Shown: positions 35,076-44,200 of the stretch, one piece after another
Numbering within the stretch: position 1 is the first letter of the stretch
How the letters are laid out: each line of letters starts with the position of its first letter
From: Chloroflexota bacterium
Lineage (GTDB): Bacteria; Chloroflexota; FW602-bin22; JACPRP01
DNA: 64,000 nt
Direction: 5' to 3'
Assembly: GCA_016210495.1 (NCBI GenBank)
Contig: JACQUC010000093.1
Coordinates: 1-64,000 of the forward strand
Notes under the pieces: model-generated
The model's input: the letters and a program-made list of their open reading frames with translations, nothing else
Databases searched by the model: none
What the model was told of the DNA's origin: nothing
Translations under genes and position numbers: made by a program

Positions 35076-35104
35076 GTAGAGACGACCCGGCGGGTCGTCT
35101 CTAC
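35076..35104. repeat. GTAGAGACGACCC palindrome, copy 1
   Basis: The arms GTAGAGACGACCCG and CGGGTCGTCTCTAC are perfect 14-base complements around one base. It lies between a binding-protein stop and the UbiD copy-2 start. A second, slightly decayed copy is at 37594-37619. Confidence 0.88.
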
Positions 35105-35152
35105 AGAATCCGCCAACCACAGCCACGCACGACAATTTCGACGTCGATCTAC

Positions 35153-36334
35153 TCAGTACAGGCTCTTGATGAACCCGCTGTCCTCCAGTTCCTTGATGAA
35201 GCGGCTTTCGATAAGCTGCTCTGGCTTAAGGGATTTGGCGTTCGCATCCTCCTGGGACACAGTGTCAATCGCCTGCTGTACCGCCGCCGGAAGCGGATAA
35301 GGAGCACGCTCGATGATCTTCGTGATCCAGACATCATAGCTGACCTCGAGAACCTCTTCGTCGTCCAGCTTGGCGTAATCCCGGAGGATTTTCTTGGTTA
35401 GCGCCTTGTCGCGCTTGGCGACGGCTATCCCCTCGACGTAGCCTTTCACGAACCTCCGAACCACGTCCTCGTTCTTGGCCACATAGTCCTTCAAGACTCC
35501 CAGGCCGCTTTGCGGGAACGGTATTTGCAGCGCGGTGAAGTCGACTAGCTCCTTGAACCCGGCCTTGGCGGCCGAGAGCACAAAGGGATAGCCGTAGGTA
35601 CCAGCATCCAGGCCACCAGCTTTCATCGCCGCCAACTGCTCCGCCATGCCCCCACTTTGAAGTATCGTGTAGTCCCTGTCTGGTTCCAGCCCGAGCTTGC
35701 GCAAGCCAGAGCGCGTGGCCGCATCGGTCCCAGACCCGAATGCCGTGACGCCGACCTTCTTACCCCTGAGATCCTCCGGCTTCGTCAAACTCGGTTGGCT
35801 GAACAAAGAAAAGACGAAGTAATTCCCCATTACCGCCAGAAGAGCGGTCGGTGTCCCGCCCGCGGTCAGCCTCACGGGTATCTCGCCACCCATAGTGGCG
35901 AATTGGAACTCGCCGCCCGCCAGTGCCTTCGCGGCATTGGAGGTACTGACCACAAACTGAAGCTCGACGTCTAGCCCGTTCTTCTTGAACAGGCCCTGCT
36001 CGTAGGCGAGCCAAAGTGGTGCGCTGTTGGCCGCGATGATGCTATAAACCACCCTGATCTTGTCGAGCTTGGCCGGTGTCTTCGCCTCCGCTTCCTTAGC
36101 CTTGGGAGTGGCCGGCTTGGCCTCGGCCTCCTTTGGCTTGGGAGCCGCCGGCTTAGCCTCGTCCTCCTTGGCAGCCGGCGCGGCTGGCTTGGCCTCCGCC
36201 TCTTTCGCCTTGGGGGCCGTTTCCACCGCTGGCTTGGCCTTTTCCGCAGGAGTTGGTGGAACGGGGCTCGGTGCGCCCGCGGCGCACCCTACTAGAGCTG
36301 CCAGTAGAGTCGCGATAAGCAGAAGCTTCTTCAC
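35153..36334 (-). CDS. NMT1/SsuA-type ABC substrate-binding lipoprotein 3
   Basis: A 393-residue binding protein. The signal ends LLAALVGC (lipobox Cys about 17), and the linker is a Lys/Ala/Glu/Pro repeat (EAEAKPA units, about residues 30-85). The domain begins DKIRVVYSIIAANSAPLWLAYEQGLFKKNGLDVEL, close to the classical SsuA/THI5 pattern. The GTG start at 36334 follows AGGGGGGAA. It is the most divergent of the three tandem binding proteins and may bind a different ligand. No permease or ATPase genes are found. Confidence 0.9.
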   Translation of the reverse strand: MKKLLLIATLLAALVGCAAGAPSPVPPTPAEKAKPAVETAPKAKEAEAKPAAPAAKEDEAKPAAPKPKEAEAKPATPKAKEAEAKTPAKLDKIRVVYSIIAANSAPLWLAYEQGLFKKNGLDVELQFVVSTSNAAKALAGGEFQFATMGGEIPVRLTAGGTPTALLAVMGNYFVFSLFSQPSLTKPEDLRGKKVGVTAFGSGTDAATRSGLRKLGLEPDRDYTILQSGGMAEQLAAMKAGGLDAGTYGYPFVLSAAKAGFKELVDFTALQIPFPQSGLGVLKDYVAKNEDVVRRFVKGYVEGIAVAKRDKALTKKILRDYAKLDDEEVLEVSYDVWITKIIERAPYPLPAAVQQAIDTVSQEDANAKSLKPEQLIESRFIKELEDSGFIKSLY

Positions 36335-36356
36335 GCAGTGTTCCCCCCCTTCTAAC

Positions 36357-37529
36357 TTACTGGTATTTGCCCAGTCGCTGCAGTGCATACTCCAAATACT
36401 GCTGGTCGATCAGGGCTTTCTCATCCAGTTTGTCTTTCGTGTAGCCCTTTGCTTCGAACCAGTCGCGGTCCTCCAATATGCCTTTTACGTTCAGGGAGCC
36501 GTTGGGGTCTATGCCGTGGGGAGCCATCTTCTCGAACATCGCCGGGTCTTTCGTGTTGGAGTATTTGGTGAGAATGCCAATGACCTCGGTCTTGTTCTGG
36601 TTCTTAAAGAAAGCGTTGTAGTAATCCCTGATCCCTTTCACATAGGCAACCATAAAACGCTTCGCCGCTTCGGGCTTCTCCTTGATGAAGCCGGGCGAGT
36701 ACATCAGAATGGCCATCTGGCGGTCGGGGGCAAAGTCGATCGCCGGTTTCCACAAGTCGGCGACGCCTCTGTCCCGCCCGATGGTCACAAACGGCTCGAA
36801 AATCAAGGAGACGTCGATGGCCTTGTTGCCAAACGCTGCGATCATGTCGGCAAAAGCCATCTCTACCGCATTGACGTCGGCCCACGAGAGGTTGCCCTTC
36901 TTCAACGCCTTCTCGACGTCCAATTCGTTGCCCGTCCCCTTGAAGTTGAAGGCAACGTTCTTTCCCCTCATATCGGAGTAGTCTTTGAGGGCGCCGCTGG
37001 CGATCAGGTCTTTCCGGGCGGCGAGCCCGAAGGCCTGGCGGTTTGGATCCGGGCTCAGTCTCGACCGGTCTGCCACGATCTTGATGGGAACGTCGCGGAC
37101 GATGGCATTCAGCAGTCCGGCCGAGAGGCTTCCCCCGCCGACGTCGAGTTGGTTAGCAGCCATCGGGGCGATCATCTTGGCGGCCGTATCGAGGGCTGTT
37201 AGCTCGACGTTGAGCCCCTCGTCCCGAAAGTAGCCTTTTTCTAGTGCGATGTACGTGTAGGCGTCGCTGGCCACGCCCAGATGGGAGCTCCTGACCAGGG
37301 TTACCTCGGCCGGCTTGGCGGCGGACGGAGTGGACGGGGCAGGCCTCGTCGGCTGCGGCGCCGCTGTGGCTGCCGGTTTCGGGGCCGGCGTTGGTGGCGC
37401 GGCGGCCGGAGCTTTGGCGGCCGGCGTCGGCGTGGGTGGTGCCGGCTGCGCGCAAGCAAGCGTCGCCAGGGACGCAGCTAGTAGAAGGCCGGCAAGCATG
37501 CACTTCGGGTTCGAGCGTACACACCTCAT
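36357..37529 (-). CDS. NMT1/SsuA-type ABC substrate-binding lipoprotein 4
   Basis: A 390-residue binding protein. Signal and lipobox SLATLAC (Cys about 26), a Pro/Ala/Thr linker to about residue 75, then a domain starting EVTLVRSSHLGVASDAYTYIALEKGYFRDEGL. Middle and C-terminal sequence (AAKRFMVAYVKGIRDYYNAFF, YALQRLGKYQ) matches binding protein 1 (11809-13017) well, so these two are likely paralogues with related ligands. The ATG has GGGAGG upstream; the stop is 22 bases before the next start. Confidence 0.91.
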   Translation of the reverse strand: MRCVRSNPKCMLAGLLLAASLATLACAQPAPPTPTPAAKAPAAAPPTPAPKPAATAAPQPTRPAPSTPSAAKPAEVTLVRSSHLGVASDAYTYIALEKGYFRDEGLNVELTALDTAAKMIAPMAANQLDVGGGSLSAGLLNAIVRDVPIKIVADRSRLSPDPNRQAFGLAARKDLIASGALKDYSDMRGKNVAFNFKGTGNELDVEKALKKGNLSWADVNAVEMAFADMIAAFGNKAIDVSLIFEPFVTIGRDRGVADLWKPAIDFAPDRQMAILMYSPGFIKEKPEAAKRFMVAYVKGIRDYYNAFFKNQNKTEVIGILTKYSNTKDPAMFEKMAPHGIDPNGSLNVKGILEDRDWFEAKGYTKDKLDEKALIDQQYLEYALQRLGKYQ

Positions 37530-37593
37530 AACTTTCCTCCCTCTTGAGTTTGCACCAAATCGACCGTCACAACTACTGCGCTATGTCGACCTT

Positions 37594-37619
37594 GTAGAGA
37601 CGACCCGGTGGGTCGTCTC
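37594..37619. repeat. GTAGAGACGACCC palindrome, copy 2
   Basis: GTAGAGACGACCC and GGGTCGTCTC form a stem with a three-base loop. The right arm has lost the final CTAC seen in copy 1 (35076-35104). Confidence 0.8.
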
Positions 37620-37672
37620 ATAAGCATCAACTTACGGCATCACCAGATGACGAACCAGGTAACGGGCACTAT

Positions 37673-37708
37673 CCCCTCTCCCTGAAAGGGAAAGGGTTAG
37701 GGTGAGGG
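37673..37708. repeat. REP-like palindrome, copy 2
   Basis: CCCTCTCCCT, a three-base loop and AGGGAAAGGG are followed by TTAGGGTGAGGG. It is the inverse of the copy at 3051-3088. With the neighbouring palindrome it fills most of the 204-base gap between two binding-protein genes. Confidence 0.75.
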
Positions 37709-37733
37709 TCGGACCCTCGTATGCATCAATACT

Positions 37734-38915
37734 CTACTTGTACTCCCCCAGCTTCTCCACCGCGTACTTCACAAACTGGGTATCTATCAGTCGGCTTGCC
37801 GGGATCGTCTCTTTGATGACACCGCTCTGAAGGAACCACGTCTGCTGGAAGTCGATGTCCTCCGGACGTATCTCGCCGTTAGGGGCCAGCGTGACCGGCA
37901 CGATCTTATCGTAGAGCGCACGCTCCTTCACCGTAGTGTAGCGCATCAGCGCCTGGATGATGGCCTCTTTATCCTTGCCTTTGGAAAAGGCGTCGAGGTA
38001 GTCGCGCACGCCCTTCAAGTAACCCACGGTGAACCTCTTGGCAAGGTCGGTTTGATTATTGGCGAAGTTGGCCGAGAAGACGATGCCGGTTATCTGGTGG
38101 GTGGGATACAATTCAAAGGGCTCCTTGTATCTGGCGAGCGCGCCCTGGTCGATTCCTCTGGCAACAAAGGGCTCCGAGAGGCTGGAGAGGTCGATGGCAC
38201 CGTTGGCGTATGCTGCGATCATATCAGGCATAGGTATAGTCGTGACGTTCACGTCGTCGGGGTACTTGAGCCCGCCCTGCTGCAGCAGACGCACGAACCA
38301 GATCTCCGGGCCGATGCCTCTTGACTCGAGGGCGATGGTCCTGCCTTTGAAATCGGCGGGGCTTTTGATCTGGCCGCTGTCCAGGAGCGCCTTACGAATG
38401 ACGACGCTCGTCGCCGTCGGCTTGCCAGCAAACACCGTGTGCCCACCGATGGCGATCTTCAGAGGGATGCCCCGCGCCACGGCGTTGACCAGACCTGCGC
38501 CGATGGCGATGGAAGCCACGGCGATCTCGCCGGTGGCAAGGGGAGCGTACTGATCCGTGGTGGTCGCCATGTCTTGGAACTCCATCTGGATGCCCTGCTC
38601 GGCGAAGTAGCCTTTCTCTTGTCCGATAAACACGCCTGCCACGGCGTGCAGCGGCAGGGCGCCCACCTTCACTACTGCCAGTGCGGGCTTGGTCGCCGGT
38701 TTCTCGGCCGGCTTGGCTGCCTCCGATTTCTCAGGCTTGGACTCTGCTGGCTTCGCCGCCGGTGGCTTCGACTCAGCCGGCTTGGCGACCTCCTGTTTCG
38801 TTTCGGCCGGTTTGGCGGCGGCCGGCTTCTCAGGGGCCGGAGATGCCGGCGCACACGCGACGACGAGAGGCACGATCAAAGATGCGACTCGGACCCAAAT
38901 CAGACACCTTCTCAT
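37734..38915 (-). CDS. NMT1/SsuA-type ABC substrate-binding lipoprotein 5
   Basis: A 393-residue binding protein. Signal with lipobox PLVVAC (Cys about 21), a Lys/Pro/Ala/Glu/Ser linker of about 55 residues with KPAESKP repeats, then a domain starting VVKVGALPLHAVAGVFIGQEKGYFAEQGIQ. It ends like the others (FVKYAVEKLGEYK). The ATG has GGAGGTGAG upstream and lies 23 bases after the CoA-ligase stop, so ligase and binding protein are co-transcribed, which suggests the imported compound is an acid that is then activated. Confidence 0.91.
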   Translation of the reverse strand: MRRCLIWVRVASLIVPLVVACAPASPAPEKPAAAKPAETKQEVAKPAESKPPAAKPAESKPEKSEAAKPAEKPATKPALAVVKVGALPLHAVAGVFIGQEKGYFAEQGIQMEFQDMATTTDQYAPLATGEIAVASIAIGAGLVNAVARGIPLKIAIGGHTVFAGKPTATSVVIRKALLDSGQIKSPADFKGRTIALESRGIGPEIWFVRLLQQGGLKYPDDVNVTTIPMPDMIAAYANGAIDLSSLSEPFVARGIDQGALARYKEPFELYPTHQITGIVFSANFANNQTDLAKRFTVGYLKGVRDYLDAFSKGKDKEAIIQALMRYTTVKERALYDKIVPVTLAPNGEIRPEDIDFQQTWFLQSGVIKETIPASRLIDTQFVKYAVEKLGEYK

Positions 38916-38938
38916 TTCTCACCTCCGCGTTTTCCTAC

Positions 38939-40279
38939 TCATCTTCTGTCCACCAGTCTCTTGGCTTTGTGTTCGAATGTCGGCAGCTCACCTGGCGTGG
39001 CCATCTCGACGTTGAAGCGTAGACCCTCGTGTGCCTCGGCCAGCTCTTTTGTCAATTCCTGCATCAAGCGCGGCCATTCGGCGCCAGAAACATCCGGCTT
39101 TGGATCAAGGCGCACGGTGATCTCGTCAATGTAGGTCACTTTGTGCAGCACGATCTGGAACTCGTGGATTTCGTCGTGCTTTCTAACGACGCCCTCGATG
39201 GCGGAGGGGAAGACATTCGTGCCCCGGATCAGCTTCATATCGTCCACGCGGCCGATAATACCGCCATTGTAGATATCCCAGGTTCGCCCGCAGGCACAGC
39301 GACTGCCGGGTGTCTTCTCGACGAGATCGCCGGTCCGGTAGCGCAGGAGGGGGATCACGCCTTTGCCGAAGGAAGTGGAGATGCGCTCTCCACGCTGGCC
39401 GTACTCCAGCCATTTGTTGGCAATCGGATCGACGACCTCCTCGATGAAATTGGCGTCGTTGATGTGCATGCCGCCTGGCTTCTCGCTACACTCGAACGTC
39501 GTCAAGCCCGAGCTCTCCGTCATGCCGGCGAAATCGCCACCGTGTGCTCCCCAGGCTCTTTCGATCATAGCTTTGGTGGCGGGAACGTTGGCGCCGGGCT
39601 CGCCGGCCAGCAGCAGCATCTCCACTTTTGAATCAGTGGCCAGGTTGATGCCCATCCCCTCGGCGATCTGCGCCAGTCGGATGGCATAGCTGGGCGTGGC
39701 TGCCACGACCGTCGCCCCCAGCTCGATGATCTGCCGAATGCGGTTCTCGCTCGTCTGCGCGCCGCCGGGAATGGTCGTGGCCCCGATCTTTTGAAACGCG
39801 TAGTGAGCGCCCCAGAACCCCTGGAACGGCCCGTACCCAAAGGCGAAGTAGACCACATCCTGACGACGGACGCCGAAGGCGTATAGGCCGGTGGCCCAGG
39901 TGTCGGCGCCCCAGTTCCAGCCGCGCGCCGTCTCGAAAACGCGCAACGGAGCCCGCCCGGAGGTGCCGCTGGTCTGGTGGTAAGCTACGCCCAGATCGGC
40001 ACATTCTCCCGTGAAGATGTCGCCAAAAGGGGGATGTTCCTGCTGCGAATCCAGGATCTCGCTCTTTGTCAAGAAAGGGATCGCCTGAATATCCTCCAGC
40101 GTGCGAATGTCGTCGGGCTTGACCCCCGCCGCATTGAGCTTTCTTTGCCAGAGCGGGCTTCGCTCCTGCGCCCAGGCCACCATCACGCGGAGCCTACGGA
40201 CCTGAAGATCCTCGAGCTTCTCCCGAGGCATCAGCTCCGTGCGAGGGTTCCAGTAACCGATGGGTTTCTTCTGCAACAC
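38939..40279 (-). CDS. Phenylacetate-CoA ligase-like enzyme (PaaK family)
   Basis: A 446-residue adenylate-forming ligase of the PaaK type: HQTSGTSGRAPLRVFET (P-loop, about 120-136), YRTGDLVEKTPGSRCACGRT, and GRVDDMKLIRGTNVFPSAIE, which matches the PaaK consensus well. It makes an aryl-CoA thioester from the acid, ATP and CoA in the cytoplasm. The GTG start at 40279 was chosen because AGGAGG lies eight bases before it and PaaK proteins are about 430-450 residues; the frame continues 78 codons upstream but that part shows no family resemblance. First gene of the long minus-strand run. Confidence 0.88.
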   Translation of the reverse strand: MLQKKPIGYWNPRTELMPREKLEDLQVRRLRVMVAWAQERSPLWQRKLNAAGVKPDDIRTLEDIQAIPFLTKSEILDSQQEHPPFGDIFTGECADLGVAYHQTSGTSGRAPLRVFETARGWNWGADTWATGLYAFGVRRQDVVYFAFGYGPFQGFWGAHYAFQKIGATTIPGGAQTSENRIRQIIELGATVVAATPSYAIRLAQIAEGMGINLATDSKVEMLLLAGEPGANVPATKAMIERAWGAHGGDFAGMTESSGLTTFECSEKPGGMHINDANFIEEVVDPIANKWLEYGQRGERISTSFGKGVIPLLRYRTGDLVEKTPGSRCACGRTWDIYNGGIIGRVDDMKLIRGTNVFPSAIEGVVRKHDEIHEFQIVLHKVTYIDEITVRLDPKPDVSGAEWPRLMQELTKELAEAHEGLRFNVEMATPGELPTFEHKAKRLVDRR

Positions 40280-40672
40280 AGCGCTAACCTCCTGTAGGGC
40301 TACGCATCCCAGGAGACCGTTTGGAGCCAGATTCTCCAGGTCCGCCCGCATTGCTGTCGCATCAGATGAGCGAAGTACAGCCGCGTCGCCATAGACGGCT
40401 TTTCCATCGCCAAGTCGAAAGCCTGAGTAGAGAAACTGACCAAGAATGCCGCCGGGATGCTCACCGTAACTCAACAGCAAGGGTACGACAATCGTGAAGC
40501 GAGACCTGGACACGAGTCACCCACCGGTGACTGACAAGAACTCTACAACGAGGGCGCAAGAGGCGTCAGTGCCTTACGCATTATCGTCTCTGAGGCAAAG
40601 TTGATAGTAACATGGATTATCAGGCCTGTCAAGAGCATCAAAGCTCGTTCGCCTGAATGTTATTTCGCCGTC

Positions 40673-40701
40673 TTGACACCTGGTAGGACTAGTGCTAAGA
40701 T
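40673..40701 (+). promoter_or_regulatory. Promoter of the ileS leader
   Basis: TTGACA (40673-40678), 17 bases, then TAAGAT (40696-40701) with TG one base upstream (extended -10). Transcription would begin near 40708. It is one of the best sigma-70-type matches in the window. The bases 40280-40672 upstream hold nothing that I recognise. Confidence 0.8.
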
Positions 40702-40707
40702 GAGCTT

Positions 40708-40888
40708 AGACCCTGCGGTGTGCGTGATGCGGGTGGCGACGTTTTAGACATCCTAAAGACGTCGGGAGCCGGGGTCCGGAGGCGGTGACTTGGCTGGCGA
40801 AAGCACTAGCCGAGGCGCTTAGCCAACGGCAGGTTCCCACCTGATCGGGCAGGTTCAAAGCTGAGCAGCACACGGCATTGCGGGGTCT
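40708..40888 (+). ncRNA. Structured 5' domain of the ileS leader, unassigned
   Basis: Starting at the predicted transcript start, AGACCCTGC (40708-40716) pairs with GCGGGGTCT (40880-40888) and GTGTGC (40718-40723) with GCACAC (40868-40873). Inside are at least three more hairpins (around 40737-40763, TTGGCT/AGCCAA at 40791-40826, and CAGGT/ACCTG at 40830-40843). The unit is about 180 bases, lies before the T-box and is not part of it. I do not recognise it as 6S RNA, SRP RNA or a known riboswitch. It may be an independent small RNA or an extra leader domain. Confidence 0.45.
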
Positions 40889-40904
40889 TATTGTGTAAGA
40901 ATAT

Positions 40905-41206
40905 TGTGGCAAAGGCGACGACGGAAAGAGTAGGCGGGGAGTTGGCCGCAGAGAGTCTGGGCACGGTGCGACCAGACGCGACGAGCCGACCGAAAATCGC
41001 TCCTGAGCTGCCAACCGAAATGGTGTGGAGCCTTGATTTATCAAGGCACACACCGGAGTAGACTTGGACGGTTTCGTCGGCCGTTATCGGCGACGAGGGT
41101 ATGAACTGTACCTTTAGTGAGTGAGCCAGACCGTTAGCGCCAGGCTAACCAGGGTGGTACCGCGGGAGAAGGATCTCGTCCTTGGGCAAGGACGAGATTT
41201 TGTTTG
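40905..41206 (+). promoter_or_regulatory. Ile-specific T-box leader
   Basis: Stem I carries AGAGAGTCTGG, a GGTG loop and CCAGAC (40950-40976) and a specifier ATC at 40996-40998 (in CGAAAATCGC), read by tRNA-Ile(GAU). A stem III hairpin lies at about 41022-41055. The T-box bulge AGGGTGGTACCGCG is at 41151-41164, with UGGU at 41155-41158 to pair with the tRNA acceptor end. The terminator follows at 41173-41205. Uncharged tRNA-Ile should stabilise the antiterminator and let ileS be transcribed. Confidence 0.92.
41173..41205 (+). terminator. T-box-controlled intrinsic terminator
   Basis: ATCTCGTCCTTG pairs perfectly with CAAGGACGAGAT, followed by TTTTGTTT. Its formation competes with the antiterminator containing the T-box sequence just upstream. 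Confidence 0.9.
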
Positions 41207-41219
41207 TCAGGAGGTGGCT

Positions 41220-44200
41220 ATGTTCCGGGCAGTGAGCAGCAGGGTCAGCTTCCCCAAGATGGAAGAGGGGGTGCTCCGCTTCTGGAAGGAGCGCGATATC
41301 TTCAAGAAGAGCGTCGAGGAGCGAGCGGCAGGCCCGGTCTTCGTGTTCTACGAGGGGCCGCCCACGGCCAACGGCAGTCCGGGCATCCATCACGTGCTCG
41401 CTCGCGTGTTCAAGGACCTCGTCCCGCGCTATCGCACGATGAAGGGCTGCTACGTGCCGCGCAAGGGTGGCTGGGACACGCACGGTCTGCCCGTGGAGCT
41501 GGAAATCGAAAGGGCGCTGAGCATTCGCAGCAAGCCCGAGATCGAGGCCTACGGCATCGCCCAGTTCAACGAGAAGTGCCGCGAGAGCGTCTTTCGCTAT
41601 GTCAAGGACTGGGAAGCGATGACCGACCGCATCGGCTTCTGGATCGATATGGAAAACCCCTACGTCACCTACCACAACAGCTACGTCGAGTCCTGCTGGT
41701 GGATCCTGAAGCAGGTGTGGGACAAGGGCCTGATGTATCAGGACTATCGTGTCACGCCGCACTGTCCGCGCTGCGGCACCTCCCTCAGCTCGCACGAGGT
41801 GGCCCTCGGGTACGACGAGGCGAAAGACCCATCAATCTACGTGAAGTTCGAGGCGGCCGAGCCCGGAAAAGTTCCCGGCCAGACGCAGCCAGTTGCCCTC
41901 ACCTACTTCCTGGCCTGGACCACGACGCCCTGGACGCTGCCGGGCAACACGGCGCTGGCCGTGAACCCCGATGCCGAGTACGTACTGGTGGAGACGCTGA
42001 CGAAAGATGGCGGCGGTATCGAGCGCCTGATCATCGCCCGGGCGCTTTTGGATGCGGCGATGGTCACCGATTACAAGGTGCTAGCGGCGATGAGGGGTGG
42101 GGACCTGGTAGGCCTGCGCTACAAGCCGCTGTACACGCTGGTGCCCTTGCCGGCGCCCGCGCACTGGATCGTCGCCGGAGACTTCGTGTCGATGGAGGAT
42201 GGCACCGGCATCGTGCACATTGCGCCGGCCTTTGGCGAGGTGGACCTGGAGGTGGGGCGAAAGGAGGGTCTGCCGGTCGTGCAGACGGTGGACCTGCAAG
42301 GGCGGGTCGTCGACGCGCCCGTGCCCTTCGCGAGCTTGTTCGTCAAGGATGCCGACCCGCTGATCGTTCGCGATCTCAAGGCACGGGGGTTGATGTACCG
42401 CGCCGAAACGATCCAGCACACGTATCCTTTCTGCTGGCGCTGCGACACCCCGCTGCTGTATTATGCCAAATCCTCCTGGTACATCAAGACGACGGCACTA
42501 CGCGACCGGCTGCTGGCCGGCAACGACGAGATCAACTGGTATCCGGGCCACATCAAGTATGGGCGCTTCGGCGATTGGCTCCGCACCAACGTCGACTGGG
42601 CGATCTCGCGCGAGCGCTACTGGGGGACGCCGCTGAACGTGTGGCGCTGCGACGCCTGCGGCGCACAGGAATGCCTGGGGAGCGTGACGGAGCTAGAGCG
42701 GAGGACCGGCGACGAGCGGTTGCACGAGACGCTGGACCTGCACCGCCCCTACGTGGACGCCGTCACTTTCCCGTGCTCGCAGTGCGCGGGCACGATGCGG
42801 CGGGTGCCCGAGGTTATCGACGCCTGGTTCGATTCGGGCTCAATGCCCGTGGCGCAGTGGCACTTCCCGTTCGAGAACGAGGCTCTGTTCGTCGAAAGGT
42901 TCCCGGCGGACTTCATCTGCGAGGCCGTGGACCAGACGCGCGGTTGGTTCTACAGCCTGCACGCTGTGGCGACGCTCCTCTTCGCCCAGCCCAGCTACAA
43001 GAACGTGATCTGCCTGGGGCACATCCTGGACGCCAAGGGCGAAAAGATGAGCAAGTCCAGAGGCAACGTGGTGGACCCGTGGAGCGTGCTCAACACGCAG
43101 GGGGCCGACGCGCTGCGCTGGTACCTGTACACGGCCACGCCCCCCGGCAACGCCCGGCGCTTCTCGTCCGATCTCGTGGCCGAGAGCCTGCGCAAGTTCC
43201 TGCTCACGCTATGGAACACCTACTCTTTCTTCATCACCTACGCCAACATCGACAGGTTTGCGCCCCGGCCCGGCGACGGCGAGGGCTGGTCACGCCGGGT
43301 CGATCCGGACCATCTCGACGCGCTGGACCACTGGATCCTCTCCGAACTGCACACCCTGGTGGCCACGGTAGACGAAGGACTGGACAAGTACGACGTCACG
43401 GGGCCGGCGAGGGCCATCGAGCAGTTCGTGGACGAACTCTCCAACTGGTACGTGCGCCGCAGCCGCCGGCGGTTCTGGAAGAGCAGCCACGACGTCGACA
43501 AGCTATCGGCTTACCAGACCCTCTACGAATGCCTGGTCACGGTGGCCAAGCTCCTGGCTCCTTTCACCCCCTTCGTGAGCGAGGAGATGTATCAAAACCT
43601 GGTGCGCTCGGTCGATGACAGCGCACCGGAAAGCGTGCACTTGGCCCTCTTCCCGGTCGCCAACAGGCAGATCGTCGACAAGAAGCTGATAGAGGACACC
43701 GCGCTGGTGATGAAGATCGTCAGCCTGGGTCGCGCCGCCCGCAGCAAGGCGGCCATCAAGGTTCGCCAGCCGCTGGCGAAAGTGCTCGTCCGGGCCCGGA
43801 ACGACGCCGTGCGCGAGGCCCTGGTCCGCCTGGAGCCACAGATCCTGGACGAGCTGAACGTCAAACAGATGTCCTTCGTCGATGACGACGGCCAGGTGAT
43901 GAGCTACACCATCAAGGGCAAGCTGAGCCTGCTGGGCCCCAAGTACGGGCGGGACGTGCCGGAGGTGGTGCGGGAGCTACAAGGCATGCCTGCCGCCGCC
44001 GTCGCCCGGCAGGCGCTGGCGGGCCAGCCGGTTCAGGTCGGTGACCGTAGCCTGCTTCCGGAGGAGATCGACGTGACGGCCGTCGAGCGCGAGGGGTTCG
44101 CGGTGGCGCGCGAGGGCGACTACCTGGTGGCTGTGGTCACAGAGATCACGCCGGAGCTGATCGAGGAGGGCCTGGCCAGGGAGTTGGTACACCGCATCCA

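Noticed and set aside
40280..40513. N-terminal extension of the PaaK-like ligase
   Set aside because: The frame is open, but the extra 78 residues do not resemble PaaK proteins and a good ribosome site supports the start at 40279.
40708..40888. 6S RNA, SRP RNA or RNase P RNA
   Set aside because: The size fits 6S RNA, but the inside has several hairpins instead of one long stem with a central bubble, and the conserved SRP and RNase P motifs are absent.
41204..43618. An 804-codon frame within ileS
   Set aside because: It is in another frame of the ileS coding sequence, extremely Arg-rich, and without family resemblance.
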